This document shows, piece by piece, positions 35,130-46,657 of a DNA stretch of 64,000 nucleotides. The stretch is from NCBI GenBank assembly GCA_028751875.1, contig CM054157.1, positions 49,093,482 through 49,157,481 of the forward strand, given 5' to 3'. Positions within the stretch are counted from its first letter, which is position 1; every line of letters starts with the position of its first letter. The notes beneath the pieces are model-generated. The model saw nothing but the letters and a program-made list of their open reading frames with translations. It searched no databases and was not told where the DNA came from. This stretch comes from Rapana venosa. Its lineage: Eukaryota; Mollusca; Gastropoda; Neogastropoda; Muricidae. A program made the position numbers and the translations under genes.

Positions 35130-35180
35130 CCCATGTAATATGGCCTAAGGCTGAGATAAATTAAATTTGTGAGTTCTGAG

Positions 35181-35212
<32 letters not shown>

Positions 35213-38200
35213 CCAGCCACACCACGCCCAAGCAAAGGCATCAACAAGACAGCACAAGCACACACACACACACACACAACACACAACACGCAGGCGTGGA
35301 ACATCAACACGCCAAGAAACCCGCCAAGAAACCCGCTACCCCCGGTCACACACACACTCGTGCACCCACGCACGCAGGAAGCATTTCAAACTATGTGGCA
35401 CACTTTCACACAAATGCGGGGACACACACACACACATATACACACGCACGTGGGGGTGCTAGTGTGCTCACACACAGTGACATGGCCATTCAAGTCTATA
35501 CTAACAAAGGAAATGAACTTAACCCTAACATGTAATAAAATGCACTGGTGTCATCTAAAGAGATGCGACAAATCAATAGGTTTTCATTATTTCTTTGAGG
35601 AATTTTATAACTTTAATAAGCAAGGATTTATTTGTGGAACTAAACAATTCATGGAACTTCATAACATTTGGGTTTCCTCTATAGTATCTTGGGATAAATT
35701 TGTTTCTTAGTTGCACAAAGAAATGACATTTGAATAGATAATGAAACTCATCACCTAGCTCGTTTTCACCACATTTATCACAGACTCTCTCTGCTCTAGG
35801 GACATTTCTTATTCTGCCAATTTGGATGGGAAGTCTGTGATTTAACGTTCGAAAATAATAAAAAGTTAATGACAAATTATGGGGAAGAATCGTCAGATAA
35901 TCTTCGAAGCAGAAACACTTCTTAAATAGTCTATAATTAAGAAATATGTCGTTGTTATCAACATGAGAAAACCATTGTTGCAAATACTGATCTTGTAAAC
36001 TACGTGTAACTTTGGCTTTAAACCATTCAGATGAAACATTGAGATCAAACTGATTCTGCCAAATGCCACTTAACCCGATTTCGTTTAATATACGTTCTAC
36101 GTTAGTTAAATAAGTAGATTTGTGGGTATTAACGATATACATATCATGTAGCAACTTATAAACAATGTTAGAAAATTTAGGCTCACTTCCGATATCAACA
36201 AGCTTAAACCAAAAGCAAAGCATCCTTATTTAGCTGTTATTTCCACAGGAAACTGACCAAGTTCCCCATAAACCATTTTACTTGGAGTAGATTTTCCCAG
36301 TTTAAGAATTATTTTGAAGAACTTAAGTTGTAATTTTGAAGCTAATTCACATTGATGGAGTCCAGACCTCACATCCATAAAGCAAAATTGGAACTACTAC
36401 TCTGTTAAATAATTCAATCTGTATATCAATGGGAAGAAAAAGTCTTCTGCATTTTTTTAGCAGAGAGAACATGCTACGACATGCTTGATCATATAAGTGT
36501 TTTTGTGCCACGTTAAATTTGTTGTTATAATTAAGGTTCAGCCCGAGATATTTAAAAGAAAAAACCACTTTAATTTCTTTACCACCACATGTAAAACAAG
36601 GCATTTTCTTGATTTTACCTCTTGAAAAAAACCAAAACTTTTGTTTTTTCTACATTTATATTTAAATTTCCACTTATGACAATAGTTACAAATTGCATCG
36701 ATAGCTTTCTGTAAGTCTTCTTTTTGATTCAGCACAATTGCTGTATCATCTGCATACAATAACAAAAACATTTTCAGCAAAAGATCCTCCTTTTCTCTTT
36801 CCCACCCTATTTTCCTGGCTTCCTTTGCCATTGTAGATAAACCGTTTATTTTTTCCATAATGTAGGACTGCATATCATTCAAGTACAAGGCAAAGAGTAA
36901 CGGTGACAAGTTTTCACCCTGGCGAACCCCAGTTGAGGTTTGAAAAAAGTCAGAACACTCATCACCTCCGCTAACACATGATTTAGCTTTAGAGTAGATA
37001 TCTTTGATAACCATTAATATGTTTCCATTCACCCCATGATCGAACAGCTTCCGCCACAGAAAAGCTCTATTAACACGGTCGAACGCCTTTTCAAAATCTA
37101 CAAAAAGGCAATAGAGTCGTTTCCTCTTGGCAAGAAACACATCAATCATGCAATGAAGTGCAAACAAGTGATCAGTGGTGGAAAATCCCGCTCTAAAACC
37201 TGCCTGTTCTTGCCCAATAGTCTTGCATTCATCGAAATATTTTGTCAGTCGGTTGTTAATTACAGAAGTAAATAGTTTTCCAAAGCAACTTAAGATAGTT
37301 TATCCTCTATAATTATTAGGATCCTCTGAACTTCCTTTATGCTTGAAAACTGGCATTAATAGTTCCCATGGACCAGGCATTTGGAGATTTTCCAGAGCGA
37401 AGGATGACATTAAACAACTTAGTAAATATACCAAGTAACCTGGTTGACGACGCCTTTAAAAATTCATTAGTGACGTGATCATAACCACATGTTTTATTTG
37501 ATTTTAGTTTAGTTATTGCATTCTGTACCTCCTCTTCAGTAAAGGGTAAATTTAGCTCTTGGTTTACAATGGCGTAATCCTCATCAATACTGCAACTTTC
37601 TTCGGTCTCTTCTGCTTCTGAGTATATCTTTACAAAATGTTCCTTAAATGCCTGACATGATATGGGTGTAACTGGTATATCTTTATCTACTTTTGTCCCG
37701 TTGATTATCTTCCAGTATGCCTTGGGATCAGAATTCTTTACTCTTCTAATTTTCTTTACAAGGTTATTTTGATAAATTTTGAATTGCTTCCTGATTTCTT
37801 TTTTATAGTCACGACTTGCTTGTTGCCGGACAAGGTACAAACTTTTGCTCCCTCTACAGTGAGCATGCTGATTTACTGCTTTAAAGAAAGCCTTTCGCTT
37901 TTGCTCACAACTTGCGTTAAACCATGCGCACCTTGTAGTTTTTCTTTGCTGTGCTTTTTTAGACTTACACTTTCTTTTCAACAATCCATTTGTTACTGCA
38001 CTGTCTTTCAAAATGTTGGTAACATTACTAACTACACTATCTACATCAGATTGTGAAATTGGCTCTGTGGAGCCTAACAGACTATTTAATACCTGTTCTA
38101 CCTTAAAAATTTCCTGATTATCTAATGAAGATATATAATCAATTTCCTTTTCTTTGAGCAACCTTGGCTTACCCCAAGGGAGCTCTGAAGCAAAATATAT

Positions 38201-38330
38201 TAGCCTATTCATACGTATTACATGACCACAAAAAGTTTTATTTTGGTCTCCGTAACCTTTTTTATTATTTATTTTAAACAAAAGAAGATTATATGCATTT
38301 GGACATACACACACAGATGCGTAAGCTCGC
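34859..38330 (-). mobile_element. LINE on minus strand, reverse transcriptase present, frameshifted
   Basis: 38314-37337: pre-RT region with KRKAFFKAVNQHAH, PKAYWKIINGTKVDKD, TEEEVQNAITKLKSNKTCGY and DHVTNEFLK. 37167-36538: CLFVDFEKAFDRVNRAFLWR (motif A), TGVRQGENLSPLLFALYLND (motif B) and LLYADDTAIVL (motif C, YADD). 36604-36347 and 36223-35573: C-terminal region with CDKCGENELGDEFHYLFKCH, a CCHC-like cluster. A TTGAATCTTG-type tail lies at 34859. The 5' ORF and endonuclease are missing. (CT)n and (AC)n occupy 35080-35290 in its 3' part. Confidence 0.8.
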
Positions 38331-38439
38331 GCGGGGTGTGTGTGTGGGGGAGGGAGGGGGGGGGGGGGGTAAAACTGTTAGATAAATCAATATCCCACAT
38401 GGGTTGCATCTTTGTGTCAATCGTGACTTCGGTGTCATT

Positions 38440-38860
38440 GGAGATAAGGGATAGCCTAGTGGTTAGAGCTTTGCGCTCGTGATCTGACGGCCCGGGATCA
38501 AGCCACCACCGAGACTTCCATTCGAGGAGATTTTTTCCCCCTGGAATTAACATCAGTACCGACTCTACTTCCCCAAAAGTTCTTCATATGAGACTATTAA
38601 CCGAGGTCCCGTGTGCGAACACATGCAGAGCATGTTGGGCACACGTTAAAAATCCGTTCTTCCTTTTAAAAGGGTAAGCCATTTTGTGCCAGAGGGAACG
38701 AATGACAAAATCTATTTTTTTTAAAAACCGCATGCACACAGGTGTATTTAAACGCCATACCCGAAGTCGGAATGTGGCTACCTTAATGGTTGGTAAAAAC
38801 GGTCGCATACACAAAATCTCACTATGGTGAACCTCGGGAGTTCGAGCTGATGAACGGGAA
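38440..38860 (+). mobile_element. SINE B, full length
   Basis: GGGATAGCCTAGTGGTTAGA head, body GAGACTATTAACCGAGGTCC, and B-type tail CCCGAAGTCGGAATGTGGCT ... GAACCTCGGGAGTTCGAGC. Confidence 0.85.
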
Positions 38861-39180
38861 AAAAAGAATTATAAAATACGAAAATTTGAAGATCTTCCGA
38901 TTCGATTTGTCCCATAAAATGTTTTAAGACCAAGATCAGTTCTGTCATTTGCTTAAAGCAGGGAGAACAGCCTCACTGAAGTCGGAAACGTTAGAAAAAC
39001 AGGTGGGAGGGGGTAGTTTATAAAATAGTTTGTTATTTGGCTTGCACATTAGTGGTTTTGTGTTTTGTTGATGATCGTTCCGAATGAATTCCAGTGTGTT
39101 GATATTCGTATTTCTTGAATTGTTGTTGGAACATCCACATGTATCTACATACTAGGTCAGAGATTTAAGTTTTATTCTTG

Positions 39181-39186
39181 TGTGTG

Positions 39187-39233
<47 letters not shown>

Positions 39234-39281
39234 GCGTGCGTGCGTTAATTCAACACCTCTTCACCCAAAGTGATATTAATC

Positions 39282-39342
<61 letters not shown>

Positions 39343-39354
39343 CGCGCGCGCGCC
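39181..39354 (+). repeat. (GTCT)n, then (GT)n(GC)n up to the exon 4 acceptor
   Basis: GTCT units 39186-39231, GT units 39283-39333, GC units 39334-39353, then CAG and the exon. Confidence 0.95.
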
Positions 39355-39356
39355 AG

Positions 39357-39460
39357 TTGAACTGCATCACCTGCATCTGTGTCAGTGACAACAAGCGCTG
39401 GTTGATCACGGGAGACAAAGGACCAGATGCCACAGTCATTGCCTGGGACACTTATACAGG
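39357..39460 (+). CDS. CFAP251: CFAP251-like, exon 4 (family signature)
   Basis: The exon has 104 nt and ends with two bases of a glycine codon before GTAAAC. It encodes [32 protein letters not shown] and YTG. 'CVS...RW..T.DKGPD..VI.WD..TG' is the segment I consider most diagnostic of CFAP251. The acceptor is CGCGCCAG after about 70 bp of (GT)n and (GC)n, with no ordinary pyrimidine tract. Confidence 0.9.
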
Positions 39461-39499
39461 GTAAACATCCCTCGCTCTCAGGGCCTCGCTTTCCTCTCA

Positions 39500-39522
39500 C
39501 ATGTGTTGGTTGTCTTATCTTC

Positions 39523-39561
<39 letters not shown>

Positions 39562-39720
39562 GGGTGGGGGAAGGGGTACGTGTGTGTGTGTGTGCGTGCG
39601 CGCTCGCATAGGTGGGTGAATGAGTATGAATACAGAGGGGGTGTACGTGCGTGTAAGTGGCTGGGTTTGTAGATTGTGTGTGTGTGTGTGTGTGTGTGCG
39701 TGCATGCATATGTGGTGCGT
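39500..39720 (+). repeat. (GT)n, (AT)n and (GC) blocks after exon 4
   Basis: GT 39523-39535, AT 39536-39560, GT/GC 39579-39605, GT 39677-39700. Confidence 0.9.
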
Positions 39721-39856
39721 GAGCACAAACATGGACGTACTTGCTTGCATTCTTATTTTCTGGCATGTCTACAGTTGTAAATGAGAAGACATGAAACATT
39801 TCAAACAGGATTTCAGTAATTGGACTGAAGGTGATGTTGGGTCACTGCACTGAATC

Positions 39857-40280
39857 GGTGGTCTGGAGGTAACGCGCCTGTCTAGAAAGCGAAAAGTCCG
39901 GGTCGGAAGTGTGCGGTGGTTTGAATCCCGTTTGGGCCCGAAACTTTTCCCCCATCCATTAGACCATGAGTGGTGGTCTGGGCGCTAGTCTTTCGGATGA
40001 GACGATAAACCGGGGGATCCCGAGTGTTACACAAAAATTCTTCAGCGCACATAAAAGAACCCACGGCAACAAGAGAGTTGTCCCTGGCAAAATTCTGTAG
40101 AAAAAAGCCACTCTGATAGGGAAGAAATACAGTTGCAGCCCCCCCCCCCCCCCCCAAAAAAAAAAGAGGGGTGGCGCTGCTCTTGTGGCGACGTGCTCTC
40201 CCCGGGGAGAGCAGCCCGAATTTCACGCAGAGAAATCTGCCCTGACTTAAAGTGGTATACATAAATAAATATAAATAAAT
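39857..40280 (+). mobile_element. SINE C, full length
   Basis: Head CGGTGGTCTGGAGGTAACGC, B box GGTGGTTTGAATCCCG, body TCGGATGAGACGATAAACCG and tail ATAAATAAATATAAATAAAT. Confidence 0.88.
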
Positions 40281-40480
40281 AAAAGGAATTATTTCAGGCA
40301 GGGGCGGGGGAATAGCCAAGTGGCTACAGTGTTGGGGGAATGTACTGAAGCCAAGCAGCACGAAAAGCCACCCGCCCGAGAGGCAGCCGTACTCAACGCT
40401 GCTTAACCTTAACTTGGGAAGAGCAAGGACCACTGAGCTAGGCTATCCCAACCCCTCTAAATGAACGTGTTGTTCTTCTT

Positions 40481-40868
40481 CGTCATCCTTTGAACACTCA
40501 GACAGCAACTTCTGCTGTCTGTTATATGAGCGAATGTGGAGAGTGTGTTGGTGTGTGTGTGAGCGTGGTGTGGATATGTATATGAGCGAAAATGCGTCAC
40601 GCTGCCGTTAATTAAGCGCCTCAGCACATCAGGCCCAGCACATCCGACGACGGCATAAAAGAGAATTGTTATCTTTGAAGTCTTTCTGGGTGGAAAAAAA
40701 CAGGGCAGGAGAATGGACCAAGAAGGAAGAAAGACAAGAAGGTGGTGACAGAAAGAAAAGGAACAAGGCAGAAACAAAGAGAGTGAGAGAGAAAGGAGGA
40801 CATTTCTAGCACAGACTGTGGGGATGCTGTTTATACTGATAGGCCCCGGGGGTCCCCACGGGGGAGAA
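40481..40868 (+). mobile_element. Dispersed repeat F, third copy
   Basis: From AACACTCAGACAGCAACTTC to GGCCCCGGGGGTCCCCACGG, with an internal GTGTGTTGG insertion. Ends where the 23-bp satellite starts. Confidence 0.75.
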
Positions 40869-42172
40869 CGTGATATAAAATGATAATGATACGTGATATA
40901 AAATGATAATCATACGTGATATAAAATGAATAATATACGTGATATAAAATGAAAATCATACGTGATATAAAATGATAATCATACGTGATATAAAATGATA
41001 ATCATACGTGATATAAAATGATAATCATACGTGATATAAAATGAAAATCATACGTGATATAAAATGAAAATCATACGTGATATAAAATGAAAATCATACG
41101 TGATATAAAATGAAAATCATACGTGATATAAAGTGAAAATCATACGTGATAATGGTAATCATACGTGATATAAAATGATAATCATACGTGATATAAAATG
41201 ATAATCATACGTGATATGAAATGATAATCATACGTGGTATAAAATGATAATCATACTGATATAAAGTGATAATCATACGTGATATAAAATGATAATCATA
41301 CGTGGTATAAAATGATAATCATACGTGATATAAAATGATAATCATTACGTGATATAAAATGATAATCATACGTGGTATAAAATGATAATCATACGTGGTA
41401 TAAAATGCTAATCATACGTGGTATAAAATGATAATGATACGTGATATACAATGAAAATCATACGTGATATAAAATGATAATCATACGTGATATAAAATGA
41501 AAATCATACGTGATATAAAATGAAAATCATACCTGATATAAAATGATAATCATACGTGATATAAAATGATAATCATACGTGATAATGGTAATCATACGTG
41601 ATATAAAATGATAATCATACGTGATAGAAATGAAAATCATACTTGATATAAAATGATAATCATACGTGATATAAAATGATAATCATACGTGATATAGATA
41701 ATCATACGTGATATAAAATGAAAATCGTACTTGATATAAAATGATAATCATACGTGATATAAAATGATAATCATACGTGGTATAAAATGATAATCATACG
41801 TGGTATAAAATGATAATCATACGTGGTATAAAATGATAATCATACGTGATGTAAAATGATGATCATACGTGATATAAAATGATAATCATACGTGATATGA
41901 AATGATAATCATACGTGGTATAAAATGATAACCATATGTGGTATAAAATGATAATGATACGTGGTATAAAATGATAATGATACGTGATATAAAATGATCG
42001 TGATATAAAATGATAATGATACGTGATATAAAATGATAATCATACGTGATATAAAATGATAATCATACGTGGTATAAAATGATAATCATACGTGATATAA
42101 AATGATAATGATACGTGGTATAAAATAATCATACGTGATATGAAATGATAATCATACATGATATAAAATGAT
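40868..42172 (+). repeat. 23-bp satellite array, about 56 copies
   Basis: Consensus TACGTGATATAAAATGATAA plus TCA. Variants (AAAATCA, GTGGTATAAAA, ACGTGATAATGGTAATC) are distributed in blocks, indicating higher-order duplications. It stops 14 bp before CFAP251 exon 5. Confidence 0.97.
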
Positions 42173-42186
42173 ACAATCTTCGGCAG

Positions 42187-42298
42187 GGTTCCCATCCAAA
42201 CCATCTATGACCCCAATCCCGATGGAGGCTTTGTGACCGTGGCCTTGACCCCAAGAGCTAGCTTTCTGGCCACTGTCAGCGCTGCTGGGCCTCAGCAG
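42187..42298 (+). CDS. CFAP251: CFAP251-like, exon 5
   Basis: The acceptor TCTTCGGCAG follows directly on the 23-bp satellite array. The exon completes the glycine and reads VPIQTIYDPNPDGGFVTVAL, then TPRASFLATVSAAGPQQ, ending phase 0 at GTGAGG. 'P..TI.D....G...valtp....LAT.S' is a WD blade continuing exon 4. The donor leads into a poly-G/GT tract. Confidence 0.9.
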
Positions 42299-42494
42299 GT
42301 GAGGATGATCTGGTCACTGTGGGGACGGGGGGGGGGTGGGGGGGGGGGGGGAGATGTTGATGTGGTGAGTGTGTGTTGGGGGTGTGGATGGGTGGATATG
42401 TGTGTGTGATACATTTTCTTTAATGTTTTTTAGCCAAATCTTATGAGAATTTTATTTTTCATCTTCCACTTTTCGTCTTCAAGTTTTTGTCCCT

Positions 42495-42553
42495 CAAAGT
42501 GTATTGTGGCCTAAAGGCAAAAAAAAAAAAAGAAGCCAAAACCATTTCAGAGT

Positions 42554-42638
<85 letters not shown>

Positions 42639-42735
42639 CAGTGACAGTTTTGATAAGGGCGGGCACTGGATGTAAACAAAAATAAATTTTAAAAAAGCAC
42701 ATCGAGTGCTTATTCATTTACCTCGAAATATTAAA
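42495..42735 (+). repeat. Repeat H, (CT)n, SINE A tail
   Basis: CCTCAAAGTGTATTGTGGCC at 42492, (CT)n 42556-42634, then GGATGTAAACAAAAATAAA ... TGCTTATTCATTTACCTCG. Confidence 0.8.
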
Positions 42736-42781
42736 ATAATTTGACTTGACTTGATTTATTTATTTATTCCCCCCCCCTCCC

Positions 42782-43200
42782 CCCCAAGTCAGAGGTAACG
42801 CGCCTGTCTAGAAATCGAAAAGTCCAGGTCGGAAGTGTGCGGTGGTTCGAATCCCGTTTGGACCCGAAACTTTCCCCCATCCATTAGACCATGCGTGGTG
42901 GTTTGGGCCCTAGTCTTCCGGATGAATCGATAAACCGAGGTCCCGTGTGTTACACATAATTATTTAGCGCACGTTAAAGAAACCCACGGCAACAAGAGAG
43001 TTGTCGCTGGAAAAATTTCTGTAGAAAAAAAGCCCACTCTGATAGAGAAACAAAATACAGTTGCAGACAGGAAAAAGACCCCAAAAAATGAGTGGCGCTG
43101 CTCTTGCGGCGACGCGGCTCTCCCCATGGAAAAGCAGCCCGAATTTCACGCAGAGAAATCTGCCGTGACTTAAAGTGGTATGAATAAATATATAAATAAA
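42782..43200 (+). mobile_element. SINE C, full length, abutting CFAP251 exon 6
   Basis: From AGAGGTAACGCGCCTGTCTA to the AATAAATATATAAATAAAT tail; the exon acceptor is 16 bp further. Same orientation as the gene. Confidence 0.88.
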
Positions 43201-43216
43201 TGCCATGATGCTCCAG

Positions 43217-43375
43217 GTTTTGGCAATATGGCAGTGGACGGTAAACGGAGAACAGCCGCTGTGCTCTGTGGACCTGACCAGCGAATGTGGCATTCACCAT
43301 CACCTGAGGTTCAGTTCCCAGGACATCCACTTCCTCGTCTCCACCGGCGAGAAAAGGGCCGTCTTCGTCCGTTGG
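43217..43375 (+). CDS. CFAP251: CFAP251-like, exon 6
   Basis: This 159-nt exon in phase 0-0 reads VLAIWQWTVNGEQPLCSVDL, then HHHLRFSSQDIHFLVSTGEK and VFVRW. The 'IWqW' end of one WD blade and 'F......LVS.g...v.f..W' of the next are visible. The donor GTCAGTTG is acceptable but not strong. The acceptor ATGATGCTCCAG is about 16 bp from the AT-rich tail of a plus-strand SINE C. Confidence 0.88.
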
Positions 43376-43486
43376 GTCAGTTGTAGCGATAATTAAGTGT
43401 CTTGTTCCGTTTACTGTGACGGGGTGCGTTTCTGTCTTGTTATTGTATTGCTTTGTCATTTTGTTTAAAAATCATTTTTAGGTGGA

Positions 43487-43790
43487 CGTTAAATCCTGTT
43501 CCGCTTTTCGTAAGAGTAGGCCATTGTGCGCCGGTGGGAACAGATGACAGAATTTACAATACCGTATACACACGGGGACTGGGGACTGGATGTAAAAAAA
43601 GCACATAAGTGCTTATTTTCCTCTTTTTACTGGTTTAGTTTAATGGTAAAGGTTGCAATAATGTAGTATTTCAGTATAACCATTAAGAAATTTGTTCTTA
43701 GATAGATGGCTTGATGAAAAAAAGCAAATGCATTGCTTATTCAATGTACCATCTGGAAATAAAAATTTGACTTGACTTGACTTGACTTCC
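43487..43790 (+). mobile_element. SINE A 3' part, then second SINE-like tail with GACTT repeats
   Basis: 43487-43625 is the A tail. 43685-43790 has AGATGGCTTGATGAAAAAAA ... TACCATCTGGAAATAAAAAT and (GACTT)n; the same tail recurs at 46996-47065. Confidence 0.7.
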
Positions 43791-44194
43791 ATTATCCTCG
43801 ATATAAAAGAATTTTTAAAAACCCGAATGTGTTGCTTTTGCAGTGTATCGTGAGGAAAGAAAAAAAGCTGACTTTGACATCTAATTGTATGTTCTTCGCT
43901 TTTGTTTATCATTAATGACACAACCGCACACAAAAAATCCTTCAAGTCGGAACTGTATCGTGAGGACTCGTGTGCGAACGCATGCCGAACATATTGCGCA
44001 CATGTTAAAACCCCCGTCCTCCTTTTGTAGAAGAGTAGACCAGCTATGACGGGTAGGTTGTTTTTATTGATTTAGTTATTTATCACCCCGAAGTCAGAAT
44101 GCGGCTACCTTAATGGTGGGCAGAAACGGTCGCATACGCAAAAACCTCGACATTCATGACTAATCTCGGGGGTTCTAGCTGAGGAAATTTTTTT

Positions 44195-45005
44195 TTTAAT
44201 TTTATTTTATTTTATTTTGAGGATAATGGAATAGCACTCGTGTGTGGTTTATTTTACATCCTGTCCACGTGTGCAAGCAGTTTTGTAAATATTGTCATCG
44301 GCGCACAGTATTCTAGTCTTACGGAGAGCGGGATAGGTTTTAACGTGTGCGCGAGACGTTTCGCTTGCTTTTAGTTTATAGCCTCATCCCAAGAAGTGCG
44401 TGCGTGCGTGTGTGCGTGCGTGTGTGTGTGTGTGTGTGTGTGTATGTGTTTAATTCTTTTATATCGAGGATAATGGAATAAGCACTTATGTGCTTTTTTA
44501 CATCCAGTCCCGGGTGTATGCGGTTTAGTAAATTGTCATCTGCTCCCACCGGCACACAACGGTCTACTCATACGAAAAGCGGGATAGGTTTTTAACGTGT
44601 GCGCAAGACGTTTCGCTTGCGTTTAGTTTATAGTCTCATCCCAAGGAGTGTGCGTGCGTGCGTGCGTGTGTGTGTGTGTGTGTTTAATTCTTTTATATCG
44701 AGGATAATGGAATAAGCACTTATTTGCTTTTTTACATCCTGTCCCCGTGTGTATGCGGTTTTATAAATTGTCATTTGTTCCCACCGGCACACAACGGCCT
44801 TCTCTTACGAAAAGCGGAACAGGATTTAACGTGCGCGCAAGATGTTCTGCGTGCGTTCGCACACGGGACCTCGGTTTATAGTCTCATCCGAAGGACTTTT
44901 GGGGAGAGTAGAGTCTGCACTGATGTTAACTCCAGGGGAAAATTTCCCCTTGAACGGGAATCGAACCCAGGTTGTCAGATTGCGAGCGCGTGCACGCGTG
45001 CGTGC
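44195..45005 (-). mobile_element. Three tandem SINE A copies (two truncated at the same point)
   Basis: Minus-strand copies at 44195-44400, 44450-44650 and 44690-45005. The first two both break in TTTATAG(C/T)CTCATCCCAAG and run into GTGC/GT repeats, so they are a local duplication of about 245 bp. The third retains its tRNA head. Confidence 0.8.
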
Positions 45006-45239
45006 GCGCGCGCTCGGTGTTTTCTTTTTTTTCGAGGATTATGTTGTGTACGTGTACCCATTTTGCCCATTATCCGAATATGATCTGCTGGGCTCTCATT
45101 TTCCTAATTTTCCAGTTCCTCCACCGTAGCTCCTCTGTTCACCAATGCAGAAACGTTTGTGTACGCGACCATTTTGGCCCGTGATGCATTCCGACTTTCG
45201 GGGATGATGGCTAAACACACAAGCGTGCATGCAGGTGGT

Positions 45240-46335
45240 TTGTTCTTCAATGTATCCTCTCTTGCAATCTCTCCACTGGCTGCCTGTGCCGCAGAGAGTT
45301 AACTATAAGATCAGTACCCTCTGTTACAATTGTCTCCACTAAACGGCTCCCTCCTATCTCTGCGACTGTCTTCACCTATACACTCCTTCTCGTTCCCTCC
45401 GCTTTGCTGCAGATACCTTGTGCTTACGAATACCCAGATTCAACCAATCCACTGCTGGCCGTCGCTCTTTTTCTGTTTCTGGTCCAGTGATCAGGAATGA
45501 CCTCCCTCTCTCCCTTCGCCAAAAGCCTACTTATGACACTTTTAAATCCAGCCTCAAGACATATTTATTCCAAATCTGATCCCCCCCCCCCCCCCCTCCT
45601 CCTCTTGTTTCATCTCAAATCTATCCCTGCCTAAACCAGCCAAAATCCCACCACCCTGCCAAAGTGTGTTGTGTGTGTGTGTGTGTTGGTGTGTGGTGTG
45701 TGGTGTTGTGTTTGTGGTTGGGCGCGGCGCGCCGCGCGCGCGTATATGTACATTTGAATTTTTTAACTCCTTCGGATGAGACTATAAACCGAGGCCCCGT
45801 GTGCAAACGCATGCAGAACATCTTGCGCACACGTTAAATCCTGTTCCGCTTTTCGAAAGAGTAGGCCATTGTGTGCCGGTGGGAACAATGACAAAATTTA
45901 CAAAACCGCATACACGGGGACAGGATGTAAAAAAGCACATGAGTGCTTATTCCATTATCCTCGATATAAAAAGAAATGTCATCTGAGCGCTTTGATTTGT
46001 TGCTTTACAAGATTTAGTGCTATATAAATTCCATACATTATTATTATCATTATTATTATTATCATTTATTGTTATTGGTTGTATGTGTGGGTGTGTTGAA
46101 TGCAAGCGCTTTGATTTTTTTGGGCAAGATATAGCGCAAGGGAAGACCTAGCAAAACCTGGGCTGCATGTATTGCAGATGATCTTAGAGAAAGTGGCATA
46201 AATAAGGAGGAAGCTCAAAACAGAGATGGATAAGGTTCATCAATGTCAAACCTCCCCTGGGAGAAACATGACAAAAAAGGAAGAAGAAGATATAGCGCTA
46301 TATGAATTCCATTTATTATTATTTATTATTATTTA
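45240..46335 (+). mobile_element. L2/CR1-like LINE 3' ends with nested SINE A and RTE fragment
   Basis: 45245-45580 encodes SLQSLHWLPVPQRVNYKIST, APSYLCDCLHLYTPSRSLRF and SFSVSGPVIRNDLP. 45767-45970 is a SINE A without head. 45975-46060 resumes the L2 3' end. 46075-46335 is a second L2 3' end interrupted at 46138-46286. Confidence 0.8.
46138..46286 (+). mobile_element. RTE-type LINE 3' fragment (149 bp) with target-site duplication
   Basis: Encodes KGRPSKTWAACIADDLRESG and EEAQNRDGW, the last segment of an RTE protein, ending in (GAA)n. AAGATATAGCGC flanks both sides (46126-46137 and 46287-46298). Confidence 0.85.
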
Positions 46336-46600
46336 ATCCCTTCTTACCTGCTTGAATGGCCTGCTCTTTCAAGAAACAGAACGGCCTTCAGAGTGTGTGG
46401 AAGATGTTTCGCGTGCGCTCGCATAAGGGATCGACTTTGCTGTATAGTCTCATATGAAGGACTTTTGCTTTTGCGGGAGTGGAGTCAGCACTGATATTGT
46501 TAGCTCCAGGGGGGAAATCTCCTTGGACAGGCGCCTCTGGGGTGGCTGGAACCCCGGGCTAGGGCTATCAAATCGTGAGCGAAACGCTGTAACCACCAAG

Positions 46601-46655
<55 letters not shown>
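46330..46655 (-). mobile_element. SINE B/A hybrid, diverged, with (AC)n
   Basis: Body landmarks TCTCATATGAAGGACTTTTG and GGAGTGGAGTCAGCACTGAT on the minus strand; (AC)n 46603-46652. Confidence 0.65.

Positions 46656-46657
<2 letters not shown>

Noticed and set aside
40868..42172. CRISPR-like array (regular direct repeats)
   Set aside because: Units are contiguous with no unique spacers, in a eukaryotic intron; it is a satellite. The same holds for 1195-1692 and 54832-55668.
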